Shown here: in pieces, positions 54,434 to 64,000 of the stretch
Layout of the letters: every line of letters starts with the position of its first letter
How positions within the stretch are numbered: the first letter of the stretch is position 1
NCBI GenBank assembly: GCA_023014485.1
Contig: JAJOZX010012061.1
Coordinates: 1-64,000, forward strand
Reading direction: 5' to 3'
DNA: 64,000 nucleotides
Source: Bathynomus jamesi
Taxonomy: Eukaryota > Arthropoda > Malacostraca > Isopoda > Cirolanidae
The notes under the pieces: model-generated
Seen by the model: only the letters and a program-made list of their open reading frames with translations
Told to the model about the DNA's origin: nothing
Databases searched by the model: none
Made by a program: the position numbers and the translations under genes

Positions 54434-54635
54434 GGGGTGTTGTTTAACCCCCTTCGTAACGACAAAGGTCATGTATTGAAGGGGACCTACATCTTTACGT
54501 GGGATCCGAATCACGAGTTGCCACATCATTTTGAAGACGGGCACCCATCCAACTACTCCAACCCCAGACCTAGTGTCGCTTAACTTCGTTGATCGACGGG
54601 AGGCGGTGAGTTGCAACATGGCTACGACGCTGCTC
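54434..54635 (-). mobile_element. 5S-derived SINE, copy S7 (most complete)
   Basis: Reverse complement: 5S-like head GTCGTAGCCATGTTGCAACT, CGTCGATCAACGAAGTTAAG, CGACACTAGGTCTGGGGTTG and AGTAGTTGGATGGGTGCCCG. The tail follows: CAAAATGATGTGGCAACTCG, GATCCCACGTAAAGATGTAG, GTCGTTACGAAGGGGG and TTAAACAACACC. A box A-like and box C-like 5S promoter are both present. This copy shows the full head-to-tail order. Confidence 0.9.
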
Positions 54636-54761
54636 CGGAAGGAGGGGAGTTTTGTTTTATAAAGACGCACATACCTCTAGTTTAGGTTGGAAGTTCCTCC
54701 GGAAGACACGGAAGATAGATTTTATGACTGCTCCCCGGAATTAGATGAAAGACTCAAGTTC

Positions 54762-54762
<1 letters not shown>

Positions 54763-54818
<56 letters not shown>
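54763..54818. repeat. (CA)n microsatellite
   Basis: About 28 CA units. Confidence 0.95.
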
Positions 54819-54820
<2 letters not shown>

Positions 54821-55325
54821 CTTTCTTTAAAAATTTTTTTATTTTAAGGGAACTAATCAAGATGTACTTCGAATACCAACTTCACATGTTTCAAAAGCTT
54901 GACACTGCGTTTAACCAGTTTCGCGCTTTTTTTTAGTCACCGAGCGCCATTGTGGTTTTCTCTTGGGCTTTAAACCAGGTGTTCCTAAAATGTATTTTTT
55001 TCCGTACCACCTACAACAAAACAGAAAACTTACCATACCCCTACCCTCAAACTTTTTCAGGGTACACCTATATACAATACCATTATTTTACAGGCATCCA
55101 TAATTAAGGTGTCCTACATACCCGAAGTATAACATACTACTGCGTGTGCTACTAGTATATTATACTAGTCTGCTCTTAGGAGCAATTTGCTAATGTAAAG
55201 AGCTGCATGGCGTGTAATTTGAACATATACTGTAATAACAGAAAAAAAATAATAATCTCAAATCCTTATGTGGTCGAACTATCGAACACCCTGTATAATA
55301 ATCACATAAAACATGTAACGGAGAA

Positions 55326-55329
<4 letters not shown>
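54819..55329. other. No gene; one mariner-type end
   Basis: At about 55270-55298 is ...GTCGAACTATCGAACACCCTG followed by TATA, which reads on the minus strand as a CAGGGTGTTCG mariner terminus. Its partner end was not found. Confidence 0.4.

Positions 55330-55380
<51 letters not shown>
55330..55380. repeat. (TA)n microsatellite
   Basis: TA tract directly abutting a mariner end. Confidence 0.95.
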
Positions 55381-55381
<1 letters not shown>

Positions 55382-55384
<3 letters not shown>

Positions 55385-55783
55385 GGTGTCCCGTAAGTCT
55401 GGACCCATAGGGAAAAATAATAAAATTACAAAATAGTCCAAAAATTTATTACATAATCTGTTCAAAGTGTCCGCCGTTGTGTCGCACACATAGTTGAAGA
55501 CGCAATCTCCACTGCGACAGCACTTTCTGAATCACAGTCGCAGAAATTTCTTGACACGCCTCCACAATGCGTGCTTTAAGGTGGAAAATGTTCTGAAGTT
55601 TGACCTCGTACACTTTGGCTTTCAAGTGGCCCCACAAATAAAACTCCAGCGGAGTAAGATCATAATAAAAAAATAATAAAAATAATAATAAAAATAATAA
55701 AAAAATATATTATAAATAAATTTTTGGACTATTTTGTAATTTTATTATTTTTCCCTATGGGTCCAGACTTACGGGACACCCTG
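55382..55783 (-). mobile_element. Deleted mariner, transposase tail retained
   Basis: Ends CAGGGTGTCCCGTAAGTCTG and the exact complement, extending through GACCCATAGGGAAAAATAAT and ATTACAAAATAGTCCAAAAA. TA on both sides. 402 bp. The central deletion junction is marked by an A/T-rich AATAAT stretch. Confidence 0.92.
55449..55661 (-). pseudogene. Mariner transposase C-terminal fragment
   Basis: Open minus-strand reading DLTPLEFYLWGHLKAKVYEV, NIFHLKARIVEACQEISATV, QKVLSQWRLRLQLCVRHNGG and HFEQIM to a stop at 55449. This is the tail of the DD41D-like family. The position of the third catalytic aspartate reads E (DLTPLE where relatives read DLTPLD). Everything upstream is deleted. Confidence 0.85.
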
Positions 55784-55940
55784 TATATATATATATATAT
55801 ATATTATATATACACACACACACATTCAGTTTGATAGACAATAGCTCGCTCGTCACAGTTTGGGAAACGCTGCTTTAAAAGGTATGAATTTATAATTAGG
55901 ACAAAGACAAGCGAATACGATCCCTACTGTATAGACAGGC

Positions 55941-55972
55941 TGGTTGGTTGGTTGGTTGGTTGGCTGGTTGGT
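55941..55972. repeat. (GGTT)n microsatellite
   Basis: About seven GGTT units with one GGCT. Confidence 0.9.
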
Positions 55973-56194
55973 GAATACCAACGAAGAACCGCGACTGATC
56001 GATTCATTTATAGAAAAATGGGATTGAGAAATTTGTTTGAATTAATCAGATCTGGTTTGGTTCTCTTAAACGAAAGGATATTCAAAGCTTTTACCTTATT
56101 ACTAATTAGTTACAGCGACTGATTATCTTAATAGGTAACAGGTACTAGAGACTAGGCATACAGTTTGGCAGTTAACAAATAATTAAGCCGAAAT

Positions 56195-56212
56195 AATAAT
56201 AATAATAATAAT
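56195..56212. repeat. (AAT)n
   Basis: Short AAT repeat immediately before a SINE tail. Confidence 0.85.
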
Positions 56213-56213
56213 G

Positions 56214-56410
56214 TTTGGGATTATTTCACCTTTAAGGCAAAGATCACGTCACGGAGGAGACCTGCAGCTTTATGTGGTATATTCAAACCATCTACGGGTC
56301 GCTACATCTTCTGAACGCATGGAACGGTCCCCCATCCAATTACTCAACAAACCCAACGTCGCTTAACCTTTCTGACCTAACTGGAAGCGGTGTTACAACG
56401 TGGCCGACAT
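56214..56410 (-). mobile_element. 5S-derived SINE, copy S8
   Basis: Reverse complement: GGCCACGTTGTAACACCGCT, TTAAGCGACGTTGGGTTTGT, GAGTAATTGGATGGGGGACC (box C), GATGTAGCGACCCGTAGATG, then the tail CCACATAAAGCTGCAGGTCT and CTTTAAAGG-type end. Flanked by (AAT)n. Confidence 0.87.
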
Positions 56411-57275
56411 AGCTCAGTTAAACCGAAAGCTTAATACAAAGTTACACGAATATTTTAGTGAAAATTGGGTTCTTCCGTTTGCATTTAAGTCAGTCACGTG
56501 TTAATGGTTTTACATTCCATGATTAGTCGAATTTATTTCTCCATAAACCCCTACACTGTAAGCAGGAGGGCTCGTAAAGGGCTTTTTGTAAGTTTTACGT
56601 CCATGCAATAAATGGCTCCTAATATTGACCGTATGGGGTTCCCTTTCTGGTATAGTTTTTGAGTATATACTCGTAGGATCAAAGGTCAAGGGCCAAAAAA
56701 AGAGCCAGTAAATTCCCGGTTAGTGTCTATGCGGTCCCCAACTTGGAACTTACCTTCGTTTAACCTATTTTGACATGGAATACGGAACCAAACGGCTTAA
56801 ATTTTGATCTCATCAGGAACTTTGCCTATTTAACCGCGTTATCTAAGATGTTGCTGAGAACTCATCAGGAATTGAAATCCAAAGCAGTTAGGGGTTCGAG
56901 GTAGTGTAACTTGAAACGTTCATTTGCATTCATCCCGAAGTTAATCCTCTTTTAGTGTTTAGGTCAACTGTGATACGAACGTAGTAGTTTTGTTTCGTGT
57001 ACTCAGACGTTAAACAAACCACTACATGCAGAAAGAATGTACAGTATAAGCCATACAACAGCAAAACAGTTTGGGGTTGAATTGAGTAGAACAGCTGATG
57101 TTAAGTTACTTCGGAGTAAGTGATTTAATCTAACTTGGCGTGAAACTTAGTATAGGCCAAGCATTCGGCATTTCTGAAAGGGGTCTCCAGGGTCCAACTC
57201 TCCTTCCGAGCACACCATACTTTAAAGCAGCACACTCTATTGCTTTAATACAGTCCGCAATAGAATTGAAAGAGT

Positions 57276-57280
<5 letters not shown>
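56411..57280. other. No gene recognised
   Basis: Mixed-composition DNA without motif-bearing frames or clear element ends. Confidence 0.45.

Positions 57281-57334
<54 letters not shown>
57281..57334. repeat. (TA)n microsatellite
   Basis: About 27 TA units. Confidence 0.95.
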
Positions 57335-57337
<3 letters not shown>

Positions 57338-57684
57338 CCTGAAGGACAGAATGTGAACAAAAGACGATAAATTCGTTCTTAAAATATTGCAATGATACAG
57401 AAATTGCGACAAAACTGTTACGGAAAGAACAGCAACGCGCATTCAATACCGAAACGTCAGGCTAGAGACTCGGAAGCAATAATGTCAATAGACTCCGAAT
57501 TCAGAGAACAGTACCACGATAAGAGAACGGGTAGGAAAAACCTTTAACGAGAATCATACGGAGGAGTTTTCACAGCGGAAGAACGAATATCGTACTCAAG
57601 CTATGGAAGAGTTTCGACAAGTGATTGAGTTTTCCCAGTAACTGACTAAGTAGTTATTCAAAGGGGAAGAAGCACTAAAGTGAA

Positions 57685-57762
57685 AAGTTAGAAACTAGTG
57701 GGACTCAAACCCCGTGTTGTGTGGTTTCAACACTCCTATATCGATCACGCCATCCAGACACC
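57685..57762 (-). other. Possible decayed tRNA-like sequence
   Basis: Minus strand has GGATGGCGTGATCGATATAG (A-box-like) and CGGGGTTTGAGTCCCAC (B-box-like). Stems do not pair well. Perhaps a SINE head. Confidence 0.3.
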
Positions 57763-57960
57763 CCCTCCTTGCCTCCCCCCACCCTGAACCAAAAAAAAAG
57801 AAGTTTGCTCAAGAAACTAAAACATTTACAACTGCTTGACAACTGTCAACTCCCTCGCCTTCGCGAAACGTATGAAAACATTTTTAAAGGGTCGGTTCTT
57901 GAATTAAAAAAACGTATTCAGTCGAGTACAGTTTTGTACTGTACTCTATTGTTCATATGT

Positions 57961-58055
57961 CTTGTCTAAGATTGAATTCTTTGTAGTATTTTCGTATTAT
58001 ATCTTCAATAATGACTTTGTATTTGTTCAAATCTGTAATAATAACCTAAGATAAT
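57961..58055 (+). repeat. Dispersed repeat R1, copy 2
   Basis: Matches 23146-23235 (TCTAAGATTGAATTCTTTG, ATCTTCAATAATGACTTTG) and again leads to a short TA tract. Confidence 0.75.
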
Positions 58056-58383
58056 ATATATATAACTATTTTCACTATTAATTCGTTTGTGGATTAGTCA
58101 TAATTGGAACGCGACTCGTGTATCTTATATTAAGGAACAAATTATATAAAATAATAGGCCCCAATTAACAGTATTATCCGTATTATTGTAACCTAACACA
58201 AATTGTAATATTTATTTTATAATTAAATTTATAAATGTAAATAAATAAAACATAAATATTTCCACAATGACTTTAATGACGTCACAGTGATTTAAATTAA
58301 TTGTTTACGTTTCAGCTATCAGTTCATTCATGTAAGTCTTATATGAAATTAATTAATTAATTATTATTCATGATTTTATATAC

Positions 58384-58478
58384 AGGGTGTCCCAAAAGTG
58401 TATATTATTAATCATAATTAATCCATGAAGCGACGTTTCATCTTTAATCTGAGAGCCGAGTAAAACCTAAAGCCCAGA
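58384..58478 (+). mobile_element. Mariner-type left end plus repeat R2
   Basis: TACAGGGTGTCCCAAAAGTG followed by the R2 block (ATTATTAATCATAA, TTCATCTTTAATCTGAGAGC), as at 27972. The right terminus was not found; the R2 block passes directly into a GGCCGGCC-family sequence. Confidence 0.6.
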
Positions 58479-58592
58479 ATCGCGTTGCGGTCGCTGCAGT
58501 GTGCGGGGTTCCCATTGTTGTCAATGTAAAATTACACGCGCGACTCGAGTCGTAAGTCGCAAAACGATCCCGCGCGCGGCCGGCCTAAAATC
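58479..58592 (+). mobile_element. GGCCGGCC-family foldback fragment 2
   Basis: CCAGAATCGCGTTGCGGTCG, CTGCAGTGTGCGGGGTTCCC, TTGTCAATGTAAAATTACAC, GACTCGAGTCGTAAGTCGC and AACGATCCCGCGCGCGGCCG then GCC. This is the right half of the element at 52068; the left half is missing. Confidence 0.7.
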
Positions 58593-58705
58593 TCCGAAAG
58601 TTATATTCCGCGGAATCACGTCGTAAACGAGAGACGAAAATATAGAGGGAGAAAAGTACTTAAAAATCAGGTCTTAACTCGGGAAATGAAATGAAATTGA
58701 AATGA

Positions 58706-58710
58706 CGGAA

Positions 58711-58744
<34 letters not shown>
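58706..58744. repeat. (GAT)n trinucleotide repeat
   Basis: About 12 GAT units in non-coding context. Confidence 0.93.
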
Positions 58745-58745
<1 letters not shown>

Positions 58746-59680
58746 CAGCTTGGCTTCATTCTAAAGGGAATGAAGGGGGGGGGAGTTGTAAGAACAAAGA
58801 TGGGGAACCTTCACAGGCATAAGAGTCCCCAAAACTATTTAATATCTTATCAAAGGCGCTGCGGAAGTCCCCAAAACGCTGTTAGTATTCAAGCATCGCC
58901 TTTATAAAGGTTATATATGAAGGCAGGAATGAAAGTTGAGAGCAACTCTCTCCTTCATTAAATCCCACAAATAGACGGAGGTGCGACTGAAATGGCTTTT
59001 CTCTTCAAATAATAACTTCCTTATTTTTAATAACTTAATTACTAATTAAATATTAAAATTAATAATTAAAAATAATTGGAGCTAATTAAAAAATTTAAAA
59101 AAAGAAGAAAATTTGCGAGTAAATAAGATTTTTACTAAATATTTTGCTAATTAAAATTAAATATGACCATAATTTTATATTTCCTTATGGTTCACACACA
59201 CACACACACAGTGTGGCTTTCCTACAAAACCGAGACATTTTCACACTTTTTTACATATTCAATTTTGTATCGCGACATTCACCCAATTTTAATAACCAAA
59301 TGGATCTAACCAAACTGGTAACCTTACCTAACCTAGTGTAACCTAACCTGACTTTAATTATATCCCCTTTTTCCATGATAAAATATAGCATTTATAAAGA
59401 TAATTCACAACGACACCACAAATAATATTGGGATAAGAACGTTCGTGTCGTGACGGGCCCTGTGTGTATCATCAAGATCGTCGCGATTCTGTAGGTAAAA
59501 CACACACACACACACACACATCACTGAGGAAGGACGAATAATGATCCAAGACCAATAGGATAATAAAATATTCAAATTTGGGGTCCAAACTCTGGCCAAA
59601 TTCCGACTCCAGTTCGCGACACTTTCAGATTTGCACAAATATGCAAAAACTCTCTGAATCAACACGTTGGCCATGTCTTC
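58745..59680. other. No gene; short CA tracts
   Basis: CA tracts at 59193-59209 and 59501-59520; a CCTAACCTAG...CCTAACCTGA run at 59325-59350. Opposing open frames have no motif. Confidence 0.45.
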
Positions 59681-59738
59681 AGGTCACTAGGTCATTAGGT
59701 CACTAGGTTTTCAGGTCACCAAGTCTACAGATCAGGTC
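59681..59738 (+). promoter_or_regulatory. Cluster of AGGTCA hexamers
   Basis: AGGTCA at 59681, 59689, 59697, 59713 and 59733. The first three are spaced by 2 bases (DR2 arrangement), the form bound by some nuclear receptor dimers. With no gene near it this may simply be a decayed short tandem repeat. Confidence 0.3.
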
Positions 59739-59791
59739 AATTACCTTTTCGTAGTCCAAACTCAGTCCAAAATCTTCTGAGTCGGTATAGT

Positions 59792-59815
59792 GTGTGTGTG
59801 TGTGTGTGTGTGTGT
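59792..59815. repeat. (GT)n then (AAT)n
   Basis: Compound microsatellite; poly-G at 59899-59909. Confidence 0.9.
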
Positions 59816-60202
59816 ATAATAATAATAATAATAACAAATCCTCTTCTGAGAATAGGTTCTGACATTTGAATTTTGGTGGCGGAGATTTTTTTGGCCGGGG
59901 GGGGGGGGGTAACTTTATCTTGAAGGGAAACAATTATTATTCACTTTTCCAATACCTTTCAACCTTTCAGGTGTTCCGTGCGATGGTTCCTCATTTCACG
60001 GAGGACAGGCATGGAATGTACATAGAATAAGTCTTACAGTAGATAAGTTATATAAAACAAAGACTTCATTCATTTTACAAAGAATCCTTCCACACACCCA
60101 CACCCACATTATATTATATGTATATATATATACACACAAGTATTACATTTTACAGAATGCTTTAGTTTAAGCAAAGCGGCAGTTTGGTTCCCTTCATAAC
60201 GT

Positions 60203-60204
<2 letters not shown>

Positions 60205-60242
<38 letters not shown>
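60205..60242. repeat. (GA)n split by a hAT insertion
   Basis: The GA tract continues at 60919-60950 on the other side of the hAT MITE, so the element landed inside it. Confidence 0.93.
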
Positions 60243-60247
<5 letters not shown>

Positions 60248-60916
60248 CTGGGCAGTATTTAAATACATTTGTATTTAAATACGTATTTAAATACATTTGT
60301 GTATTTAGAACTGTATTTATAAATACATTGTTTTTCATGTATTTAAATATGTATTTAAATACTATAATGAGTATTTAAATACAATGTATTTAAATACTCA
60401 AAATATAAAAATGTAAATACTTTTACTGGTTTAATACACGTTCTGGTTTTGATCCGCAGCAACCGTGAAATAAAAGAGAATTCGTAAGGTGCCTTATGTT
60501 TATATTTACGTCTTATGTTTACGTTTATGTCTCATCTACTCATTAATTGTTACTCATTTTGCAATGATATAATGAGTATAATATGTCACTGGTTGAACAT
60601 CGTAAGTTCTAAGTTCTTTTGTTTTTGTTTTGTTCTAAAAATGGAAATATATAATCGGAAATTAGATTGTACTATTTCTTTATCCTTTATCAAGCATTTT
60701 ATATTGTTGTTACTCATGAATTAGTGAATGCATATGTTAAAATTTGTATGTATTTAAAATGTATTTACAAATGTATTTAAATACAATTGATGTATTTTGT
60801 ATTTAGTATCTAAATACATTCGTAACATGTATTTAGTATTTAGTATTTAAATACATTTCTCCCATGTATTTAGTATTTAGTATTTAAATACATTCAATGT
60901 ATTTATTGCCCAGCTC

Positions 60917-60918
<2 letters not shown>
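60243..60918. mobile_element. hAT MITE of GTATTTAAATAC repeats, copy 2
   Basis: Ends CAGAGCTGGGCAGTATTTAA and ...TTATTGCCCAGCTCTG, inverted relative to copy 1 at 14857. Flanked by GAGAGAGA on both sides, consistent with an 8-bp duplication inside the GA tract. 676 bp; lacks about 200 bp of the copy 1 interior. Retains the same 69-71 codon T-rich frame (60515-60724), which is probably incidental. Confidence 0.92.
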
Positions 60919-60950
<32 letters not shown>

Positions 60951-60951
<1 letters not shown>

Positions 60952-62189
60952 GGCCAAACATTAGAATGAAAACCAAATAAATGTGAAAAACTATTAAAAA
61001 CTCGGATAATTGAACGAAAACAAATTGTGTTTGAAGAGATACGCGCAATTGCAGACATTTGCAGCCATCAAAGTTAAAACTGACAGTACCACTGGTCATA
61101 AATATTGTATAATGTGTTTACACACTACGAATGTAAAAAAGATACATTAAAAACTTGTGGGGGGGGAAAGCGGGAAACGACGAAGCTATTAGGAAAAGCA
61201 TCGGTCTTTAGGGTTACATTTGCGTGAAATGGGTGGAAATGAATTTAAAAATATATTAGGGGGGATAGAGAAGATAGAGTATAATTTAGGTAGGTAAAGG
61301 AAAGGAATACACCAAATGTACATATAGCCACCGCAAAAAAAAAAAAGAACTCGAATTACCATAACAACGCGAGTATGGTAAAGAAAAATTATGATAATGT
61401 ACTACTAAAGGGTGGCGCTAATGTACTACCGTCTTCTCGCAGGTGGTAAAACTAAACTGAGAAATATTACAAATACAAGATAATAGCATTAAGAATGAAA
61501 ATACAAGGGTCGATTAAACTGATCATAATGATGGTAATGATAAGAAATTACTTATATAAATAAAACTGAATAACCTAACTGTTAACATCGATAAGAATAA
61601 AAAAAAAAAAAGAAGAATAATCAAAGAAATTGGGTCGTTCGTAAATATTGTAAAATGGGATCAAGGAAATACGGTTTCAGATTCATATTCTAGTATCGTA
61701 AAATTGGTTTCTATTTTATTGGACCTAAAACTGTCAATAGCGGGGCGAGCTACCGCTACTATTGTTAAGGTTTATGCGCGGATATTCATAAATCAGAGAG
61801 GGTAAATTTCTAAATTGGCCATGTCCATATTTTCAAGTCAAAAGCACATAAAGAGGCAGGAAAAATGTACCAAATTCCGAACAGAAGCAGGGAACAAAAG
61901 AAGAATGAAAAAGTCTGATTTCAGAGGAAGGAAAAATCATAAAACAAGTATTCTTTCTTGTGAGAAAAGACCAGAATCCACGCGTACATCCCAATTAATA
62001 CATCTGCCTACACAACATCACCCACAGCAAATCTGACAAGAACAAAGATATCAAGAACCACATCCTCAGCACTCGGAAGTCCAACGACCCACTCACTAAC
62101 ACCAACCTGAAGAAACTTACAAACAAAACATAACGAAAAACTTATTAACACTTTGTCCTTACTGTGTGCAAACAAGGGGGCATCGTACA
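60951..62189. other. A-rich region, no gene recognised
   Basis: Long stretch with few structures. The frame at 61815-62036 is lysine/arginine-rich by composition and has no motif. Confidence 0.45.
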
Positions 62190-62238
62190 GTCACGCAACC
62201 CAAAGATAATTGCATAATTAAGTTTCGGGTTGCGTGAC
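62190..62238. repeat. Short inverted repeat
   Basis: GTCACGCAACCC (62190-62201) and GGGTTGCGTGAC (62227-62238) form a perfect 12-bp stem with a 25-nt loop. CACCCTGTAC follows 10 bases after the stem, hinting at a mariner-type end. Confidence 0.6.
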
Positions 62239-62930
62239 ATTACGATCACCCTGTACGAGAACTGCTCACTACAAACAAAAAAAGATGTAAATTGCAATAA
62301 CTACAAAATTTGGTTCAAAAAACAAACAAACATTATATGTTTAGCAAAAATGCATTTGTATAAGAGTAAAAAACGCTACGAAAACTGCACTGAAGACTCC
62401 GAAATAGCAATAAACGACCACAACTTATTTAAAATTAATAGATTTTCGAGGGCTGATTTATTTATATAGAAAATACATACATAAGAGAAGTATTAACAAA
62501 TCCAATAATACGCATGGAATATTCATTTTAAAAGAAAAAGAATTAAATTTAATCATTATGAAGTGTACAGACCACATGTGAAGGTAATTACAGACCACAT
62601 GTGAAGGTAAATTTAAATTTGATATAAATGGAATAGAAAATAGGCAAAGATTAATTAAATTTCCATATAAAACATATTAATCTGTGGAGATTTTAATTTT
62701 CCTTCCATAACAGAAAAAAAAAAATTATTTATGTTGAAATTTCATAGTTACGCTTCAAAATAAGACAAAGTACAGGCAAAAATGCTATTACATAGTAGAT
62801 ACTAAGAAAAAATTGCACTTACTCAAGGAATTGGTGAGGGGACTCGAAAGAAGAATGTATTGAACTCAGGTTGACAAATAACAAGATAAAGAAAAAGGTA
62901 GCGCATATTCTCTTTTGCCATACCCTAAAT

Positions 62931-63121
62931 CAGTGGTTCTTAACCTTTTTACTACCATGCCCCCTCTAGGAATTGGTCCTTCCCTCCACGCCCCCCTTCA
63001 ATCAAAATAACATTCTCAATAACTTCTCAATATTAGCCCATGCTCTCGTTAAGAGAATAACAAATACAATTAGAGAAATTCCTGTTTCTAGGGGGCGCGC
63101 CCCCCCGGTTAAGAACCACTG
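62931..63121. mobile_element. hAT MITE with perfect TSD
   Basis: Ends CAGTGGTTCTTAACC and GGTTAAGAACCACTG; octamer CCCTAAAT at 62923-62930 and 63122-63129. 191 bp, no coding; same end type as 27279 and 52441. Confidence 0.95.
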
Positions 63122-63129
63122 CCCTAAAT

Positions 63130-64000
63130 GAAATACAAAAAAGATCGAAACCTCAGAACTTAAACATTGATTTTATTGCTCTACGATAATTCTTAAGTGG
63201 GTAAATACAAATTCATAAAAGTCAGATTGGAAAAGTAAAATTTAAAACTTTAATTGGGAATTGCTACTTCAAGAAAAAAAGTTTCAGAATAAGTTCTACC
63301 AATTGTAAAGAACAAAATAGAACCAATACTATTCCAACACATACCAAATAGAGAAAAAGAAAACTCAGTAAACTGCAGAATAAAACCAGAACGTCATTTA
63401 GATACCGAAAACAAAGGGTAAAAAATATCCACAACTGAAAAACAGCCTGAAGGAGATCGAAACTGGAAAAAAAATGTGAAAAACTGAAGTGGATTTAAGG
63501 CAAACACATTCACTCGAAAAACAAATGTGGAGGAACAAAAAATTGCGGGAAACGAATGATAATAATCCAAGTATTTTTACAGTTTGATGAAAAACAAACA
63601 GTGAACAGTTAAAGGATGGAAATAATGAATATATAAATGATCAGAGAAAAAAAATAAGCAAACTGCTTCAGGATTATTTTTCTTTTTTGGTTTAGTATTC
63701 CTAAAGGTGAGAGAACAATAGAAAATCTGAATGCTATTTTCGTAATTTGGTAAAAATCAATTTAAAACAGATAAAAATGAATCCATTAACCGATCTCAAA
63801 TGCTAGGAAGGTGATATAATTAAAGCTCCCTTATAAATACCCCCCCCCCCCCGACAATAAATAAATAAATAAACCCAGACCCAGACATTATATAGAGTGA
63901 CGCTTCTAAAAACCATGCGTAGAATATATCAGAAACAAAAAAAAATCACTCGTTACAGGACAAATTCCATACAATCAAAGTTTGTGAATATTGCAATCAT
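63130..64000. other. A-rich region, no gene recognised
   Basis: No motif-bearing frame. Poly-C tract at 63840-63852 followed by (AATA)n. Confidence 0.45.

Noticed and set aside
1..64000. Endogenous viral genes
   Set aside because: No capsid, polymerase or other viral frame was recognised; the reverse-transcriptase pieces are of LINE or Penelope type.

Overview
The window is repeat-dominated animal nuclear DNA, most likely from an arthropod and possibly a decapod crustacean. It is AT-rich and crowded with long (TA)n, (CA)n/(GT)n, (GA)n and triplet microsatellites. Its transposons are mariner, hAT, PIF/Harbinger, piggyBac, Tc1, CR1-like LINE and Penelope types. The arthropod call is an inference from this mix; nothing here fixes the species. 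No intact cellular protein-coding gene, rRNA gene or functional tRNA gene could be supported. Almost every longer open frame is either a decayed transposase or reverse transcriptase, or a chance frame through a microsatellite.

Layout. 0-5.5 kb: a deleted DD41D mariner, a foldback element, a tRNA-derived SINE, an 8-bp-TSD hAT with a transposase relic, and a 5S-rRNA-derived SINE split by a hAT MITE. 5.5-10.3 kb: microsatellites, a 17-bp minisatellite and a second hAT with a perfect TSD. 11-15.7 kb: a mariner MITE, Penelope and LINE relics, a GC-rich CR1-like LINE on the minus strand, and a hAT MITE built of GTATTTAAATAC-like repeats. 17.4-20.7 kb: a Harbinger-like element with a hAT nested in it, then a nearly full-length DD34D mariner. 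21-28.5 kb: foldback and tRNA-SINE insertions, then an LTR retroelement with two diverged LTRs and a tRNA-Leu-type primer site but no recognisable gag-pol, with hAT and foldback elements inside it and a piggyBac-type MITE just beyond. 28.5-34 kb: LINE relic, long-hairpin mariner MITE, and a six-copy 266-bp tandem array carrying a tRNA-like sequence. 34-47 kb: more LINE 3' ends, a Tc1 relic, a minisatellite of hairpins, and DD41D mariners. 47-64 kb: foldback elements, a piggyBac-type MITE, several 5S-SINE copies, mariner and hAT MITEs, a second copy of the GTATTTAAATAC hAT, and about 5 kb of AT-rich DNA with little recognisable content.

How the parts relate. Most insertions are short non-autonomous DNA elements with readable target duplications: 8 bp for hAT and for two related foldback families, TA for mariner, TTAA for piggyBac. 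They are often nested. Mariner termini repeatedly abut (TA)n tracts, and LINE or hAT ends repeatedly abut (GA)n tracts. Four foldback elements with different outer arms share a common inner palindrome. At least eight copies or fragments of a 5S-rRNA-headed SINE occur, making it the commonest SINE in the window.
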